From contig CAMLDO010000024.1 in NCBI GenBank assembly GCA_946478865.1, positions 1-33,313 on the forward strand: a stretch of DNA of 33,313 bases, written 5' to 3'. The notes under the pieces were generated by a model. The model had not been told where the DNA came from. It was given only the letters and a program-made list of their open reading frames with translations, and did not search any database. The stretch comes from an uncultured Methylobacillus sp. (GTDB lineage Bacteria; Pseudomonadota; Gammaproteobacteria; Burkholderiales; Methylophilaceae). Below are positions 15,633 to 23,809 of this stretch, piece after piece (position 1 is the first letter of the stretch; every line of letters begins with the position of its first letter). Both the position numbers and the translations under genes were made by a program.

Positions 15633-16895
15633 ATGCACACACCATACCCTCACATCCTTGAGGTGATTGCGGCTCTTCTGTTTGCAATTGCCATACTTCA
15701 TACCTTTTCCACCAAGTTTTTCGAGCATCTGGCTCACGCTCATCCCAGGCATGCGGGCACATGGCACCTGCTAGGTGAAGTCGAAATCGTTTTCGGTTTC
15801 TGGGCCATGGTGCTCATGATCTTCATGTTTGTTTTGAGTGGAAAAGAGCAGGCCACCGCCTATCTGGACTCGCGCAACTTCACCGAGCCCATGTTCGTGT
15901 TTGTCATCATGGTGATTGCCGCCTCGCGTCCCATACTCGAGCTTTCGGGAGCCGTGGTCAGGCTCCTGGTAAGGTACCTGCCGCTACCTCGTGTCATGGG
16001 CCTGTATTTCGTCGTGCTTTCGGTGGTCCCCTTGCTTGGGTCCTTCATCACCGAACCCGCCGCGATGACATTAGCCGCCTTGATGCTGCGCGATCAGTTT
16101 TTATCGAGAAAAGTTGCCGAGAAATTCAAGTACATCACGCTGGGCGTCCTGTTCGTCAATATTTCCATCGGCGGCACGCTTACGCCCTTTGCTGCGCCGC
16201 CCGTACTGATGGTGGCTGACAAATGGAACTGGGATATCGGGTACATGATGGCCAATTTCGGCTGGAAAGCAGCGATTGCCGTGTTCATCAATGCAGCCAT
16301 TGCCACGTTCTTTAGCCGCAAGGAACTCCTCAAGCTCAACACAAGCGCACAGGAATCGCTGGCAGTGCCGATTCCGCTCGTCATCGTCCATTTGGCCTTC
16401 CTGGTCCTGGTCGTGGCCTTCGCGCATCACCCCAAGGTCTTTGTCGCACTGTTCCTGTTTTTCATGGGGGTTACCACCGCATATCGAAAATTCCAGCGCC
16501 CGCTGATCTTGCGGGAAGGCTTGCTGGTTGCCTTTTTCCTCGCGGGGCTCGTCGTTCTGGGAGGTATGCAGCAGTGGTGGCTGCAGCCGGCGCTGATGGG
16601 AATGGACGATACCGCGGTTTTCTACGGAACGATGGTACTGACAGCCTTTACGGACAACGCAGCCCTCACATATCTCGGCTCACTGGTGGAAGGCTTGAGT
16701 CCCGAGTTCAAGCAGGCACTGGTTGCCGGCGCCGTGGCAGGGGGAGGGCTCACGATTATTGCCAATGCGCCTAACCCGGCTGGGGTAGCCATCCTGCGCG
16801 ATAGATTCAATGAAGGCGCCATCCATCCCTTGGGCCTGCTGCTGGCCGCACTGCCACCGACTTTTGTAGCACTACTCGCGTTTCAACTGTTCTAG
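15633..16895 (+). CDS. Putative Na+/H+ antiporter (Na_H_antiport_2 type)
   Basis: A 420-residue inner-membrane protein with about 11-12 spans. The start at 15633 gives MHTPYPHILEVIAALLFAIAILHTF; a GTG at 15585 would add 16 residues and is less likely. Key segments are GSFITEPAAMTLAALMLRDQFL, LFVNISIGGTLTPFAAPPVLMVADKWNWD and TAFTDNAALTYLGSLVEG, plus GGGLTIIANAPNPAGVAIL. These are the paired helix-break motifs of ion transporters related to NhaD and arsenite permeases. It should exchange sodium for protons, though the ion is not proven. A small membrane protein follows. Confidence 0.88.
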   Translation: MHTPYPHILEVIAALLFAIAILHTFSTKFFEHLAHAHPRHAGTWHLLGEVEIVFGFWAMVLMIFMFVLSGKEQATAYLDSRNFTEPMFVFVIMVIAASRPILELSGAVVRLLVRYLPLPRVMGLYFVVLSVVPLLGSFITEPAAMTLAALMLRDQFLSRKVAEKFKYITLGVLFVNISIGGTLTPFAAPPVLMVADKWNWDIGYMMANFGWKAAIAVFINAAIATFFSRKELLKLNTSAQESLAVPIPLVIVHLAFLVLVVAFAHHPKVFVALFLFFMGVTTAYRKFQRPLILREGLLVAFFLAGLVVLGGMQQWWLQPALMGMDDTAVFYGTMVLTAFTDNAALTYLGSLVEGLSPEFKQALVAGAVAGGGLTIIANAPNPAGVAILRDRFNEGAIHPLGLLLAALPPTFVALLAFQLF

Positions 16896-17024
16896 GCGGG
16901 GCTGGTTGTTGTCTTTAGGGATGATTGTCGCAGGGTTATATAAGGTGTATGGTGCGCAGATGGACTCTTAGAGAGCCGGTCCACGATCGCACTATGCGCT
17001 CCCTGATTCTCGATGGAGCGCGAC

Positions 17025-17210
17025 ATGGGCCCATTTCTCATCCTTTCTTATATTTTCGCCGTTCTCATCATTGGCCTTGTCCTTTATATGCTGTATTGCT
17101 GGAAGAAAGATCAGCGGCTACAGGATGAAAAGGACGATCATGATGCCGCCGCATTCGATTTAGACTTGCTCGACAAACCCAAGGATCGAGACTCAGGCTT
17201 CGCTCAGTAA
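17025..17210 (+). CDS. Small single-span membrane protein (61 aa)
   Basis: A 61-residue protein beginning MGPFLILSYIFAVLIIGLVL, then YMLYCWKKDQRLQDEKDDHD, with the tail AAAFDLDLLDKPKDRDSGFAQ. The ATG at 17025 is preferred to the in-frame ATG at 17013 because GGAG lies 6 bases upstream of it. It has one span followed by a highly charged tail. It resembles the 53-residue protein at 14629-14790. It follows the antiporter by 129 bases on the same strand and precedes a terminator, so it may be an accessory subunit. The function is unknown. Confidence 0.7.
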   Translation: MGPFLILSYIFAVLIIGLVLYMLYCWKKDQRLQDEKDDHDAAAFDLDLLDKPKDRDSGFAQ

Positions 17211-17337
17211 CCGAAGAATCAGAATTGCGGTTGAAAGAAACGCCTGATGGTGATGCAAAGATGGTGTGGCTTTACTGTAGGTTTCTAGCCAACATAACAG
17301 GCATGCAAAGGCGCGATATTTGAGATACGAGAAACAG

Positions 17338-17361
17338 GGCCGTCTGTTTGATGGCCTTTTT
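17338..17361 (+). terminator. Intrinsic terminator downstream of the antiporter and small protein
   Basis: GGCCGTC (17338-17344) pairs with GATGGCC (17350-17356), with one G-T pair and a 5-base loop, followed by TTTTT. It closes the plus-strand transcript before the convergent minus-strand block. Confidence 0.75.
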
Positions 17362-17380
17362 GAATACCCTAATAATTTTA

Positions 17381-17396
17381 CATAATATACATTATG
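17381..17396. other. AT-rich dyad CATAAT-ATAC-ATTATG
   Basis: A perfect 6-bp inverted repeat with a 4-base centre lies between the terminator at 17338 and the end of the MoaD-like gene. It has no obvious target gene on either side. Confidence 0.4.
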
Positions 17397-17453
17397 CGAA
17401 GTAATGATGAATGAGGAGGCGGCGGTACAATCAGCACTCCTATCTCGTATGAT

Positions 17454-17711
17454 CTATCCGCCGCTGAGGGCTTGGACGATCACCACTTCATCATCTGGAG
17501 ATAACGCCTGCGACAACGAGTTCGTGGATACGCCGTTGATGAATATCCGAATGTGCCGTCGGACTTGCTGTTGCTCATCAATCATTCGAAAACGAATTCC
17601 GGGATACTGCCGCTCCATATCTAACAATACGTCATCGAGGCTCGATCCGGTCGCTTCGACCTGATTGCTTTGAGTGTACGATTGCAAGGCGCTTGGAATC
17701 AGTACTTTCAT
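17454..17711 (-). CDS. MoaD/ThiS-family ubiquitin-like protein
   Basis: An 85-residue beta-grasp protein. The ATG at 17711 (MKVLIPSALQSYT) is chosen over an in-frame ATG at 17774, since homologues begin at the first strand. It shows SSLDDVLLDMERQYPGIRFRMIDEQQQVRRHIRIFINGVSTNSLSQALSPDDEVVIVQALSGG. The C-terminal Gly-Gly is the residue pair adenylated and thiocarboxylated in MoaD and ThiS. The gene follows the BNR-repeat gene by 10 bases. No moaE or thiG lies nearby, so it may serve a special sulfur transfer or protein tagging role rather than standard molybdopterin synthesis. Confidence 0.88.
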   Translation of the reverse strand: MKVLIPSALQSYTQSNQVEATGSSLDDVLLDMERQYPGIRFRMIDEQQQVRRHIRIFINGVSTNSLSQALSPDDEVVIVQALSGG

Positions 17712-17721
17712 AGCGCTGCCG

Positions 17722-18855
17722 TTATCCGACAACAGCCGCTTCCACGGCATAAATTTCCGGCAGGTGTTGAGCAATGCATTCCCAATGCAGGCCTTCGTCG
17801 CGGCTCATCCATAACTCGCCGCTTGTCGTACCAAAATAAAGACCTACTGGATCATGGCTATCGCAGCACATTGCCTGTCGTTTGACAGTCCACCATGCCT
17901 GTTCTTTTGGCATGCCAGTATCACTACGCCGCCAGCTTTCGCCGGCGTCATGCGTAACATATACCGCCGGTCGTCCATCCGGGCTGGTGCGCGGCCAGAC
18001 CTGGGTGCCATCCATCGGGAATACCCATGCAGTTTTGTCATCGCGTGGATGCACCGTCATCGGAAAACCGATATCACCGACTTCGCTCGGCATGCTTCTA
18101 CCGATCCGAACCCAAGAGTCTGATGGGCGGTCCAGGCGGTAGATACCACAGTGATTCTGCTGATAGAGGCGATCCGGATTGCTGGGGCACATGCGGAGAC
18201 AGTGCGGGTCATGAAACATGGGGTTCGAGGCATCGAAGTCCAAACCCTCTACTACCTCCATGCCTGTGATGAGCACTCGCCACGTCTTGCCGCGGTCAAG
18301 CGATTCATGCACGCCGCCGCCTGACATTCCGAAGTACAGATGATTGGGATCGCGAGGGTCGACGATGATGGAATGCAGCTTGGGGCCATCCGGTGTGCCG
18401 TCCTTCTCGCTCCCCATCCATGCCCGGAAATTCGGGTCATCATTGATGCTTGAAAACGGCGCCCATGTGATGCCGCCATCCGCCGAACGAAACAGCCCCT
18501 GCGGCGAGGTGCCTGCGTACCAAACATTGGGTTCGCTGTGATGTGCAGGGGTCAGCCAGAAAGTATGATCCACCGCGCGGCCCGCTTCCCCTTCAGGCGC
18601 TTTGGCAAACGCCGGCGGCTGCGCTGCTTCTTGCCAAGTACGTCCCCAGTCGGTGGAACGAAAAATGGTTGGCCCCAAATGGCCGGTCTTTGCTGCAGCG
18701 AGCAAGGTGGTGTAGTCGCGTGGATCGAGAACCAGATGGCTAATGATATGGCCAAGAAAATGCGGGCCATTGACTTCCCAAGTGGATCTCTTCATGTCGG
18801 CGCGGAATATCCACGCTCCCTTTCGGGTGGAAACCAGCAGTGCGATGGTAGTCAT
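17722..18855 (-). CDS. BNR/WD40-like beta-propeller protein
   Basis: A 377-residue protein from the ATG at 18855 with a good ribosome site (AGAGGAG). It has repeated Asp-box/BNR motifs: STDWGRTWQEA, SADGGITWAPF, SLDRGKTWRVL, THDAGESWRRS and SRDEGLHWECI. These mark a sialidase or VPS10-like beta-propeller. No signal peptide is visible, so it is probably cytoplasmic, and sialidase activity is not implied because catalytic arginines cannot be assigned. It is 10 bases upstream of the MoaD-like gene and about 100 bases after the alcohol dehydrogenase gene. The pairing suggests a functional link between propeller and MoaD-like protein. Confidence 0.9.
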   Translation of the reverse strand: MTTIALLVSTRKGAWIFRADMKRSTWEVNGPHFLGHIISHLVLDPRDYTTLLAAAKTGHLGPTIFRSTDWGRTWQEAAQPPAFAKAPEGEAGRAVDHTFWLTPAHHSEPNVWYAGTSPQGLFRSADGGITWAPFSSINDDPNFRAWMGSEKDGTPDGPKLHSIIVDPRDPNHLYFGMSGGGVHESLDRGKTWRVLITGMEVVEGLDFDASNPMFHDPHCLRMCPSNPDRLYQQNHCGIYRLDRPSDSWVRIGRSMPSEVGDIGFPMTVHPRDDKTAWVFPMDGTQVWPRTSPDGRPAVYVTHDAGESWRRSDTGMPKEQAWWTVKRQAMCCDSHDPVGLYFGTTSGELWMSRDEGLHWECIAQHLPEIYAVEAAVVG

Positions 18856-18958
18856 TGCTTTCTCCTCTGGGCCAGAATCATGAATCCGAACATTCACTTC
18901 TGGCCGGAAGTTGCCGTTTGCGATCAGCATCTCCCATTGGGTGCAACAACACAACTCC

Positions 18959-20014
18959 CTATTCCATTTTTACATTCAATGAGTCATCGCCCGTGCTATT
19001 CATGACGAGCACCATGCGAAACTTAACATCTCCCGATTTCACTTTCTGATAAGCCTCATTGGCGCATTCCAAAGGCATGGTTTCGACCTTGGGGATGGCG
19101 CCTACCAGGACACTGAAATTCAGTGCCTTTTCATTTTCGTAAGGCGATCCAGTAATCGAGCCGACGACACTGCGTTCGCCAGTGACAAGATGGCCAGTCG
19201 GTACGGACAGAGGATCTTTTCCTACTCCAAGCAGAATCATTTTCCCTTGAGGCGCCAGACCTCGTAACCATGGTGACACCGCACTCCCTTGATTTATTGT
19301 TGCCACAATCGCCTGAGCGCCGCCCAGGTCTTGAAGCCTGGCAACGGGATCTTCCAGATTGGTATCAATGTAGATATGTGCCCCCAATGAAATAGCGTCT
19401 TCGGCGATGTCGTTGCCTCGTCCTATAGCAACAACCTTGAAGCCCATACGGCGCGCGTATTGCACTGCCATATGTCCCAAGCCACCAATGCCTAATACCG
19501 CCACAACATCGCCTGCTTCAGCACCTGATTTCCTGAGGGCGTTGAAGGTGGCAATGCCGGCGCAGAGAATCGGCGCGGCTTCTTCGGCATTCAATTCAGC
19601 GGGGATAGAGACGAGTGCAGTGCTGCGGGCCAGCATCATCTCGGCATAGCCACCATCGCAAGTAGCGCCGACGAAAGGCTGGTTCTGGCAGAGTTGAAAC
19701 TGCCCGCGTCGGCATTGCACGCACTCGTTGCAGTGTCCACCTAACCGGCCCACTCCGACGCGCTGCCCCAATTTCCAGACAGAAGGCACGCCTGCGCCAA
19801 TGGCGGCGATACGGCCCACCACCTCATGGCCAGGTACGCGTGGCGGCTGCAGTGTCGGGTCGGCGCCTTCGATGTCGCTTGCATCAGCACCACAGATTCC
19901 GCACGCTTCGACGGCGATTAACACCTCTCCTGCTCCGGGCTGCGATACCGGACGTTCTACGAGCTCCAGTGCTCCTGGCATCGATACCTGCATGGCACGA
20001 TAAGTGGCCTTCAT
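18959..20014 (-). CDS. Zinc-dependent alcohol dehydrogenase (MDR superfamily)
   Basis: A 351-residue enzyme. Catalytic zinc ligands are expected at Cys38 (EACGICGAD), His63 (PGHE) and the cysteine in PILCAGIATFNAL. Structural zinc is bound by Cys95, Cys98, Cys101 and Cys109 (CNECVQCRRGQFQLC). The NAD(P) motif is GIGGLGHMAVQYARRMG. It should oxidise an alcohol or reduce an aldehyde. It lies 15 bases after the FAD oxidoreductase gene in the same run. The C-terminal tail is slightly long (about ten residues beyond KFRMVLVM). Confidence 0.92.
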   Translation of the reverse strand: MKATYRAMQVSMPGALELVERPVSQPGAGEVLIAVEACGICGADASDIEGADPTLQPPRVPGHEVVGRIAAIGAGVPSVWKLGQRVGVGRLGGHCNECVQCRRGQFQLCQNQPFVGATCDGGYAEMMLARSTALVSIPAELNAEEAAPILCAGIATFNALRKSGAEAGDVVAVLGIGGLGHMAVQYARRMGFKVVAIGRGNDIAEDAISLGAHIYIDTNLEDPVARLQDLGGAQAIVATINQGSAVSPWLRGLAPQGKMILLGVGKDPLSVPTGHLVTGERSVVGSITGSPYENEKALNFSVLVGAIPKVETMPLECANEAYQKVKSGDVKFRMVLVMNSTGDDSLNVKME

Positions 20015-20029
20015 GGAGATGATCCTTAT

Positions 20030-21190
20030 TCAAATTGAAAACTGGCGTTTTGACGGTATATGGTGCGAGTCGCTGAGAAGCTCTTGCACTCCCAAACTCG
20101 CAGCCTCGATGGCGCCTGCAACATACCCGGGAAATTGCGGCGACCATTCGCTGGCGATGCCCGAGATGCGTTTATTCCATGGGCCGGCCGAGGCGGTGAC
20201 CGGCGGCGCTCCGGCATGATCGCCATTGCTATTCAGGTCAGCGACTGTCGCAATGTAGGGGTCCAATGCCCAATCCTTGATGATCTCGGCCTTAGGTGTC
20301 TCAGCCTGGGGGCCAAACAAGCGCTTGAGTTGCGCGCGGCAGTGTGAGTGCATAACGTCGATTGGCACTCCTTTGCGCACGGATGCCGGCACGCCGAAGA
20401 ATCCGAACAGCGCCGCGCTGCCGCCTGGCATCGAAGCATCATGAATTTCGTTCAATGGCCCCACTGCGCTTCGGGCTTCGCCAGACAGCCTTTGTTCACG
20501 CCAGAACGGGCTTTTATAAATGGCGATGTATTTGGCGTGAGGGGCCATCCAGGTTGCTGTTGCGCGCCACTGTTCTGTTAGTGCCTGCGGGAGTGCGGGG
20601 GTGAATTCGATGCTTTGCTCCACCAATCGCGGAGGCATCGCCAGCAGTACATGTTCGACGCGAAAAGGAGTGACTTGCCCCGAAGCCACTTCGCACTCCA
20701 GTTCGACGTAATGGCCGGTATGGCGCAAGCGACGTACCTTCTGGCCCGTGATGATGCGTGTCGAGTCGAGCTTGCTTCGTAAGGCCTCGATCAGCGAACT
20801 CATACCGCCCATCAGCCGCATCGAAACCGGCGAGTAGAGATAGCCCGGTGTTCGGATCGGATGAGTATTCTGCGAGCGCTCCACCAACATGTCGCCGGTT
20901 TCGTGCTGCTCGAAACACGCCAACCCCAAGTCGCGAATCAAGCGATCCAGCTGAGGCTGGATAAGCGGCCAATACCATGTCGGACCCAAGTCGAAACGAT
21001 CGATGCTATTCGATGCATACGCCGTATCGGCAGCCAGCTGATCTGTGACAGAGTATGTTTCGATACGTCCGCCCAAGGTGTTACGGGCTTCAAGAAGCAC
21101 ATAATCCTTGATCCCATTTTGTTCGAGCAGGTAGGCCGCATACAGGCCGCTCAGCCCTCCGCCGGCAATGGCGACGCGTGCTGTTTGCAT
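20030..21190 (-). CDS. FAD-dependent amine-oxidase-like oxidoreductase
   Basis: A 386-residue flavoprotein. The dinucleotide motif GGGLSGLYAAYLLEQNG lies near residue 10, followed by LLEARNTLGGRIETYSV. The C-terminal FAD segment is EWSPQFPGYVAGAIEAASLGVQELL. The middle shows FDLGPTWYWPLIQP and LLAMPPRLVEQSIEFTPALP, typical of the monoamine oxidase fold. There is no signal peptide. It probably oxidises an amine or related carbon bond using oxygen. The start overlaps a strong site (GGGGGAGG) within the end of the cupin gene 2 bases upstream, so the two are coupled. Confidence 0.9.
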   Translation of the reverse strand: MQTARVAIAGGGLSGLYAAYLLEQNGIKDYVLLEARNTLGGRIETYSVTDQLAADTAYASNSIDRFDLGPTWYWPLIQPQLDRLIRDLGLACFEQHETGDMLVERSQNTHPIRTPGYLYSPVSMRLMGGMSSLIEALRSKLDSTRIITGQKVRRLRHTGHYVELECEVASGQVTPFRVEHVLLAMPPRLVEQSIEFTPALPQALTEQWRATATWMAPHAKYIAIYKSPFWREQRLSGEARSAVGPLNEIHDASMPGGSAALFGFFGVPASVRKGVPIDVMHSHCRAQLKRLFGPQAETPKAEIIKDWALDPYIATVADLNSNGDHAGAPPVTASAGPWNKRISGIASEWSPQFPGYVAGAIEAASLGVQELLSDSHHIPSKRQFSI

Positions 21191-21192
21191 GC

Positions 21193-21927
21193 CTACACCT
21201 CCCCCGTCTTACTGGCAAAATGGCCGATTTTGAGATAGCAAGTAGCACCATTTGCTCCCGCGATCAGGTGCGGATACTTCCCTGCCGGCAAGCGCATCCA
21301 ACTGCCTTGCGGGTATGACTGCCCCTCCTCCTCCACTTCTCCGTTTAGCACCAGCAGTTCTGCGCAGGACACGCAATTGGAGAATAGCGCTTTGCCTGGT
21401 TCAAGTCGTTTCAGCACAACCTGTTCAGTCTCATCAGAAAACAAGGGGCAAATAGCCCGGCCCTGCTGATGCTGCCAAGTGACCGGGTCGCGGGTATCGA
21501 TGCGGACTCGCCGGCCTTCGCCCGGCTGCATCTGCCAAAGCTTTACGAAAATAATGGCGCCCTCGGCGCTAGACGGCCGATGGCATGAACCTGGCGGGTT
21601 GCGCAGATACCAGCCGGCAGGATAGTCCTTATCCCCTTCGGTAAACGTACCGGAAAGAACGAGAATTTCTTCTCCACCAGGATGCTGATGATCAGGGAAA
21701 AAGGAATTGGGCGCATACCTTACGAGGCTGGTCGCACGTGCTTGCTCGCCGCCCAACCGGTCCAGCATCATGCGCTCTACTCCGCGCTGCGGAGAGGCAA
21801 CCCACTGATATTGCTCGGGAAGAATGCTGGCCCGGCATGTAAAATCTGAATTGATAAACATGGGGGCTCTATTTGCGAAGCTCATGCGTTTCAAGGGGTC
21901 GGGATATGTATTCCAGTCTTGCATCAT
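21193..21927 (-). CDS. Double-cupin (ChrR-type cupin) protein
   Basis: Up to 244 residues with two cupin domains, about residues 30-140 (ATSLVRYAPNSFFPDHQHPGGEEILVLSGTF, DYPAGWYLRNPPGSCHRP) and 150-240 (LLVLNGEVEEEGQSYPQGSWMRLPAG). The first has the usual metal-binding His and Glu residues. Related ChrR-type cupins bind zinc or iron. The start is uncertain: ATG at 21927 or 21924 has AAGG nearby, while homologues appear to begin at MFINSDF (21861). It lies between the SDR and FAD genes, so it may be an enzyme or sensor in the same pathway. Confidence 0.85.
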   Translation of the reverse strand: MMQDWNTYPDPLKRMSFANRAPMFINSDFTCRASILPEQYQWVASPQRGVERMMLDRLGGEQARATSLVRYAPNSFFPDHQHPGGEEILVLSGTFTEGDKDYPAGWYLRNPPGSCHRPSSAEGAIIFVKLWQMQPGEGRRVRIDTRDPVTWQHQQGRAICPLFSDETEQVVLKRLEPGKALFSNCVSCAELLVLNGEVEEEGQSYPQGSWMRLPAGKYPHLIAGANGATCYLKIGHFASKTGEV

Positions 21928-21976
21928 GACCTTGGTAAAAAAGGGGCCACCTGAAGGCAGCCCATTGCAAACTGCC

Positions 21977-22747
21977 TCAATTACGACCGGCCATTACCCC
22001 GCCATCTACGTCCCAGATCGCCCCGGTGACCCAGCTTGCTTTTTCAGATAGCAGGAAGGTGACCACTTCAGCTACATCCTGAGGAGTGCCGACCCGGCCA
22101 ATCGGATGGAAATTATTGAAACCCTGCAAGGCACTGTGCACTTCGGCCTTGGGGATGAAGCCTTCGTAAATCGGGGTCTGGACCACTGCCGGCGAAACGG
22201 CGTTGACCCGAATATGCTTAGGTGCCAGTTCCATGGCCAGATGCTGGGTCAGCGAATGCAGGCCCGCTTTGGCCATGGAATAGGCCGAGGATGGAGTGGC
22301 TGCAATCGCTTGCTTGGCCCACATCGAGCCGATATTCACGATTGAACCGGGACGTCCGCGCGCAACCAGATTGGCGGCCACTTTCTGCGTAATGAAGAAA
22401 AACGCTTTGTTCAGCTTCATGTATTGCTCGTAATCCGCGTCCTGATGCTCGAGGAACGGCTTGGGGAAGAACACGCCGGCTGCGTTGACCAGCAGGTCGA
22501 TATCCGGGTGCTGCTCGTCCATGACTTGCAACAGATGCGCCAGCTCGTCAGCATTGGAAAGATTAGCGGTCAACGCCGTCACCGGCCCTAAGGCAGCGAG
22601 TTCCTGACGCGCTTCTTCGGTCTTTTCGGGGCGATTCCCTATGATTACCGCCTTCCCACCTTGAGCCAGCACCATGCGCGCGGTCTGCAAGCCCATACCG
22701 CTGCTGCCGCCAACTACCAACAGCTTCTTTCCTTCAAATTGTTTCAT
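21977..22747 (-). CDS. Short-chain dehydrogenase/reductase
   Basis: A 256-residue classical SDR. The cofactor motif is GGSSGMG (residues 13-19), with NAAG at 88-91. The active-site residues are Ser141, Tyr156 and Lys160 ([10 protein letters not shown]). It ends [13 protein letters not shown], the usual C-terminus. It should interconvert an alcohol and a ketone with NAD(P)H. A GGAGAT ribosome site precedes it. It is the first gene of the minus-strand run and is divergent from the LysR regulator, 132 bases away, the usual placing of a regulated target. Confidence 0.93.
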   Translation of the reverse strand: MKQFEGKKLLVVGGSSGMGLQTARMVLAQGGKAVIIGNRPEKTEEARQELAALGPVTALTANLSNADELAHLLQVMDEQHPDIDLLVNAAGVFFPKPFLEHQDADYEQYMKLNKAFFFITQKVAANLVARGRPGSIVNIGSMWAKQAIAATPSSAYSMAKAGLHSLTQHLAMELAPKHIRVNAVSPAVVQTPIYEGFIPKAEVHSALQGFNNFHPIGRVGTPQDVAEVVTFLLSEKASWVTGAIWDVDGGVMAGRN

Positions 22748-22838
22748 TACAGTATCTCCAGTTAATATAGAAAGAAAATCTATCCACTCAATGCGGTGGC
22801 TTATGGATGCTATTTTTTCCTATATAAAGCTATTCCAT

Positions 22839-22878
22839 CAAATGAGATAATCTGCGCTTAATTTAAAGAAATTCTTTA
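22839..22878. promoter_or_regulatory. LysR-type regulatory element, copy 1
   Basis: In the gap between the SDR and lysR genes, CAAATGAGATAATCTGCGC (22839-22857) is followed 28 bases from its start by the dyad TAAAGAA-A-TTCTTTA (22864-22878). The dyad ends one base before the lysR ATG. A second copy with the same internal spacing is at 25544-25583. A dyad overlapping the ribosome site is what autoregulation would look like. Confidence 0.7.
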
Positions 22879-22879
22879 T

Positions 22880-23809
22880 ATGAAACTGCCTGTTTATTTG
22901 AATGCGATGCGTGCCTTTGAAGCCAGCGCTCGGCACCAGAGCTTTTCTGCTGCCGCAGAAGAACTCAACGTAACCCCGGCGGCTGTCGGTCAGCTGGTGC
23001 GCAGCCTGGAGGAGTGGTTGGGCACCCCTCTTTTTCATCGCAGCAGCGGCGGACGAGCGAGGCTCGTAGCTACCGACGTGGCCCAGAGAGCCTTGCCGGA
23101 TATACGGGCAGGCTTCGATAAGCTGAGTCTGGGGTTGGCGCAGCTCAAAGAAGGCGCCGCCAGCGGAATGCTCACCGTAACGGTAAGCCCTTCATTCGCG
23201 GCTAAATGGCTTTTGCCGCGGATCGAACGCTTTCAGGCAGAGTGGCCGGATCTCGATGTGCGGCTGGACACTTCGTTAAAGCCCTTGGATTTCGTGGCTC
23301 AGGGAATCGATATAGGCGTTCGCTACGGGCTCGGTTCATGGCCGGGCCTCACTGCGGAAAAGCTGATGGACGAGGAAATCTATCCGGTTTGTTCGCCTGC
23401 GTTGTTGAAACAGAATCCGCAATTGCATGATCCCGCCAATCTGGCATCGCAGACGCTGATCCACGATCTCTCAGTCGATGAGCATACGGGGTTTGCATCA
23501 TGGAACGGCTGGCTTCAGAAAACGGGCATTGCCGGGGTGGACACCAAGCGGGGCTTGCGGATCAACAATTCCGCAGCGGTACTCCAATCGGCGATCGACG
23601 GCAACGGCATTGCGCTGGCGCGCAGTGTCATGGCGCGGGACGATCTCGCGGCAGGCCGCCTGGTCAGGCTGTATCCTGAAATCGAGTTCAGTTCGGTCCT
23701 GGCCTATTACGTTGTTTACCGTCCCGAGCGCATTAGCCTGCCCAAACTGGTTGCCTTCCGCGATTGGCTGCTTAAAGAAGCGTCTGGTAGCGATGCTTCA
23801 GATAGTTAG
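22880..23809 (+). CDS. LysR-family transcriptional regulator (GcvA-like)
   Basis: A 309-residue regulator. The N-terminal helix-turn-helix reads MRAFEASARHQSFSAAAEELNVTPAAVGQLVRSLEEWLGTPLFHR. A periplasmic-binding-like effector domain follows (LTVTVSPSFAAKWLLPRIERFQAEWPDLDVRL, IDIGVRYGLGSWPGL, INNSAAVLQSAIDGNGIALARS). The sequence is of the GcvA/AmpR subgroup. It is divergent from the SDR-led gene run, and the same DNA element occurs at its own promoter and before the DUF1360-MFS genes. It therefore probably controls all three. The effector is unknown. Confidence 0.94.
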   Translation: MKLPVYLNAMRAFEASARHQSFSAAAEELNVTPAAVGQLVRSLEEWLGTPLFHRSSGGRARLVATDVAQRALPDIRAGFDKLSLGLAQLKEGAASGMLTVTVSPSFAAKWLLPRIERFQAEWPDLDVRLDTSLKPLDFVAQGIDIGVRYGLGSWPGLTAEKLMDEEIYPVCSPALLKQNPQLHDPANLASQTLIHDLSVDEHTGFASWNGWLQKTGIAGVDTKRGLRINNSAAVLQSAIDGNGIALARSVMARDDLAAGRLVRLYPEIEFSSVLAYYVVYRPERISLPKLVAFRDWLLKEASGSDASDS

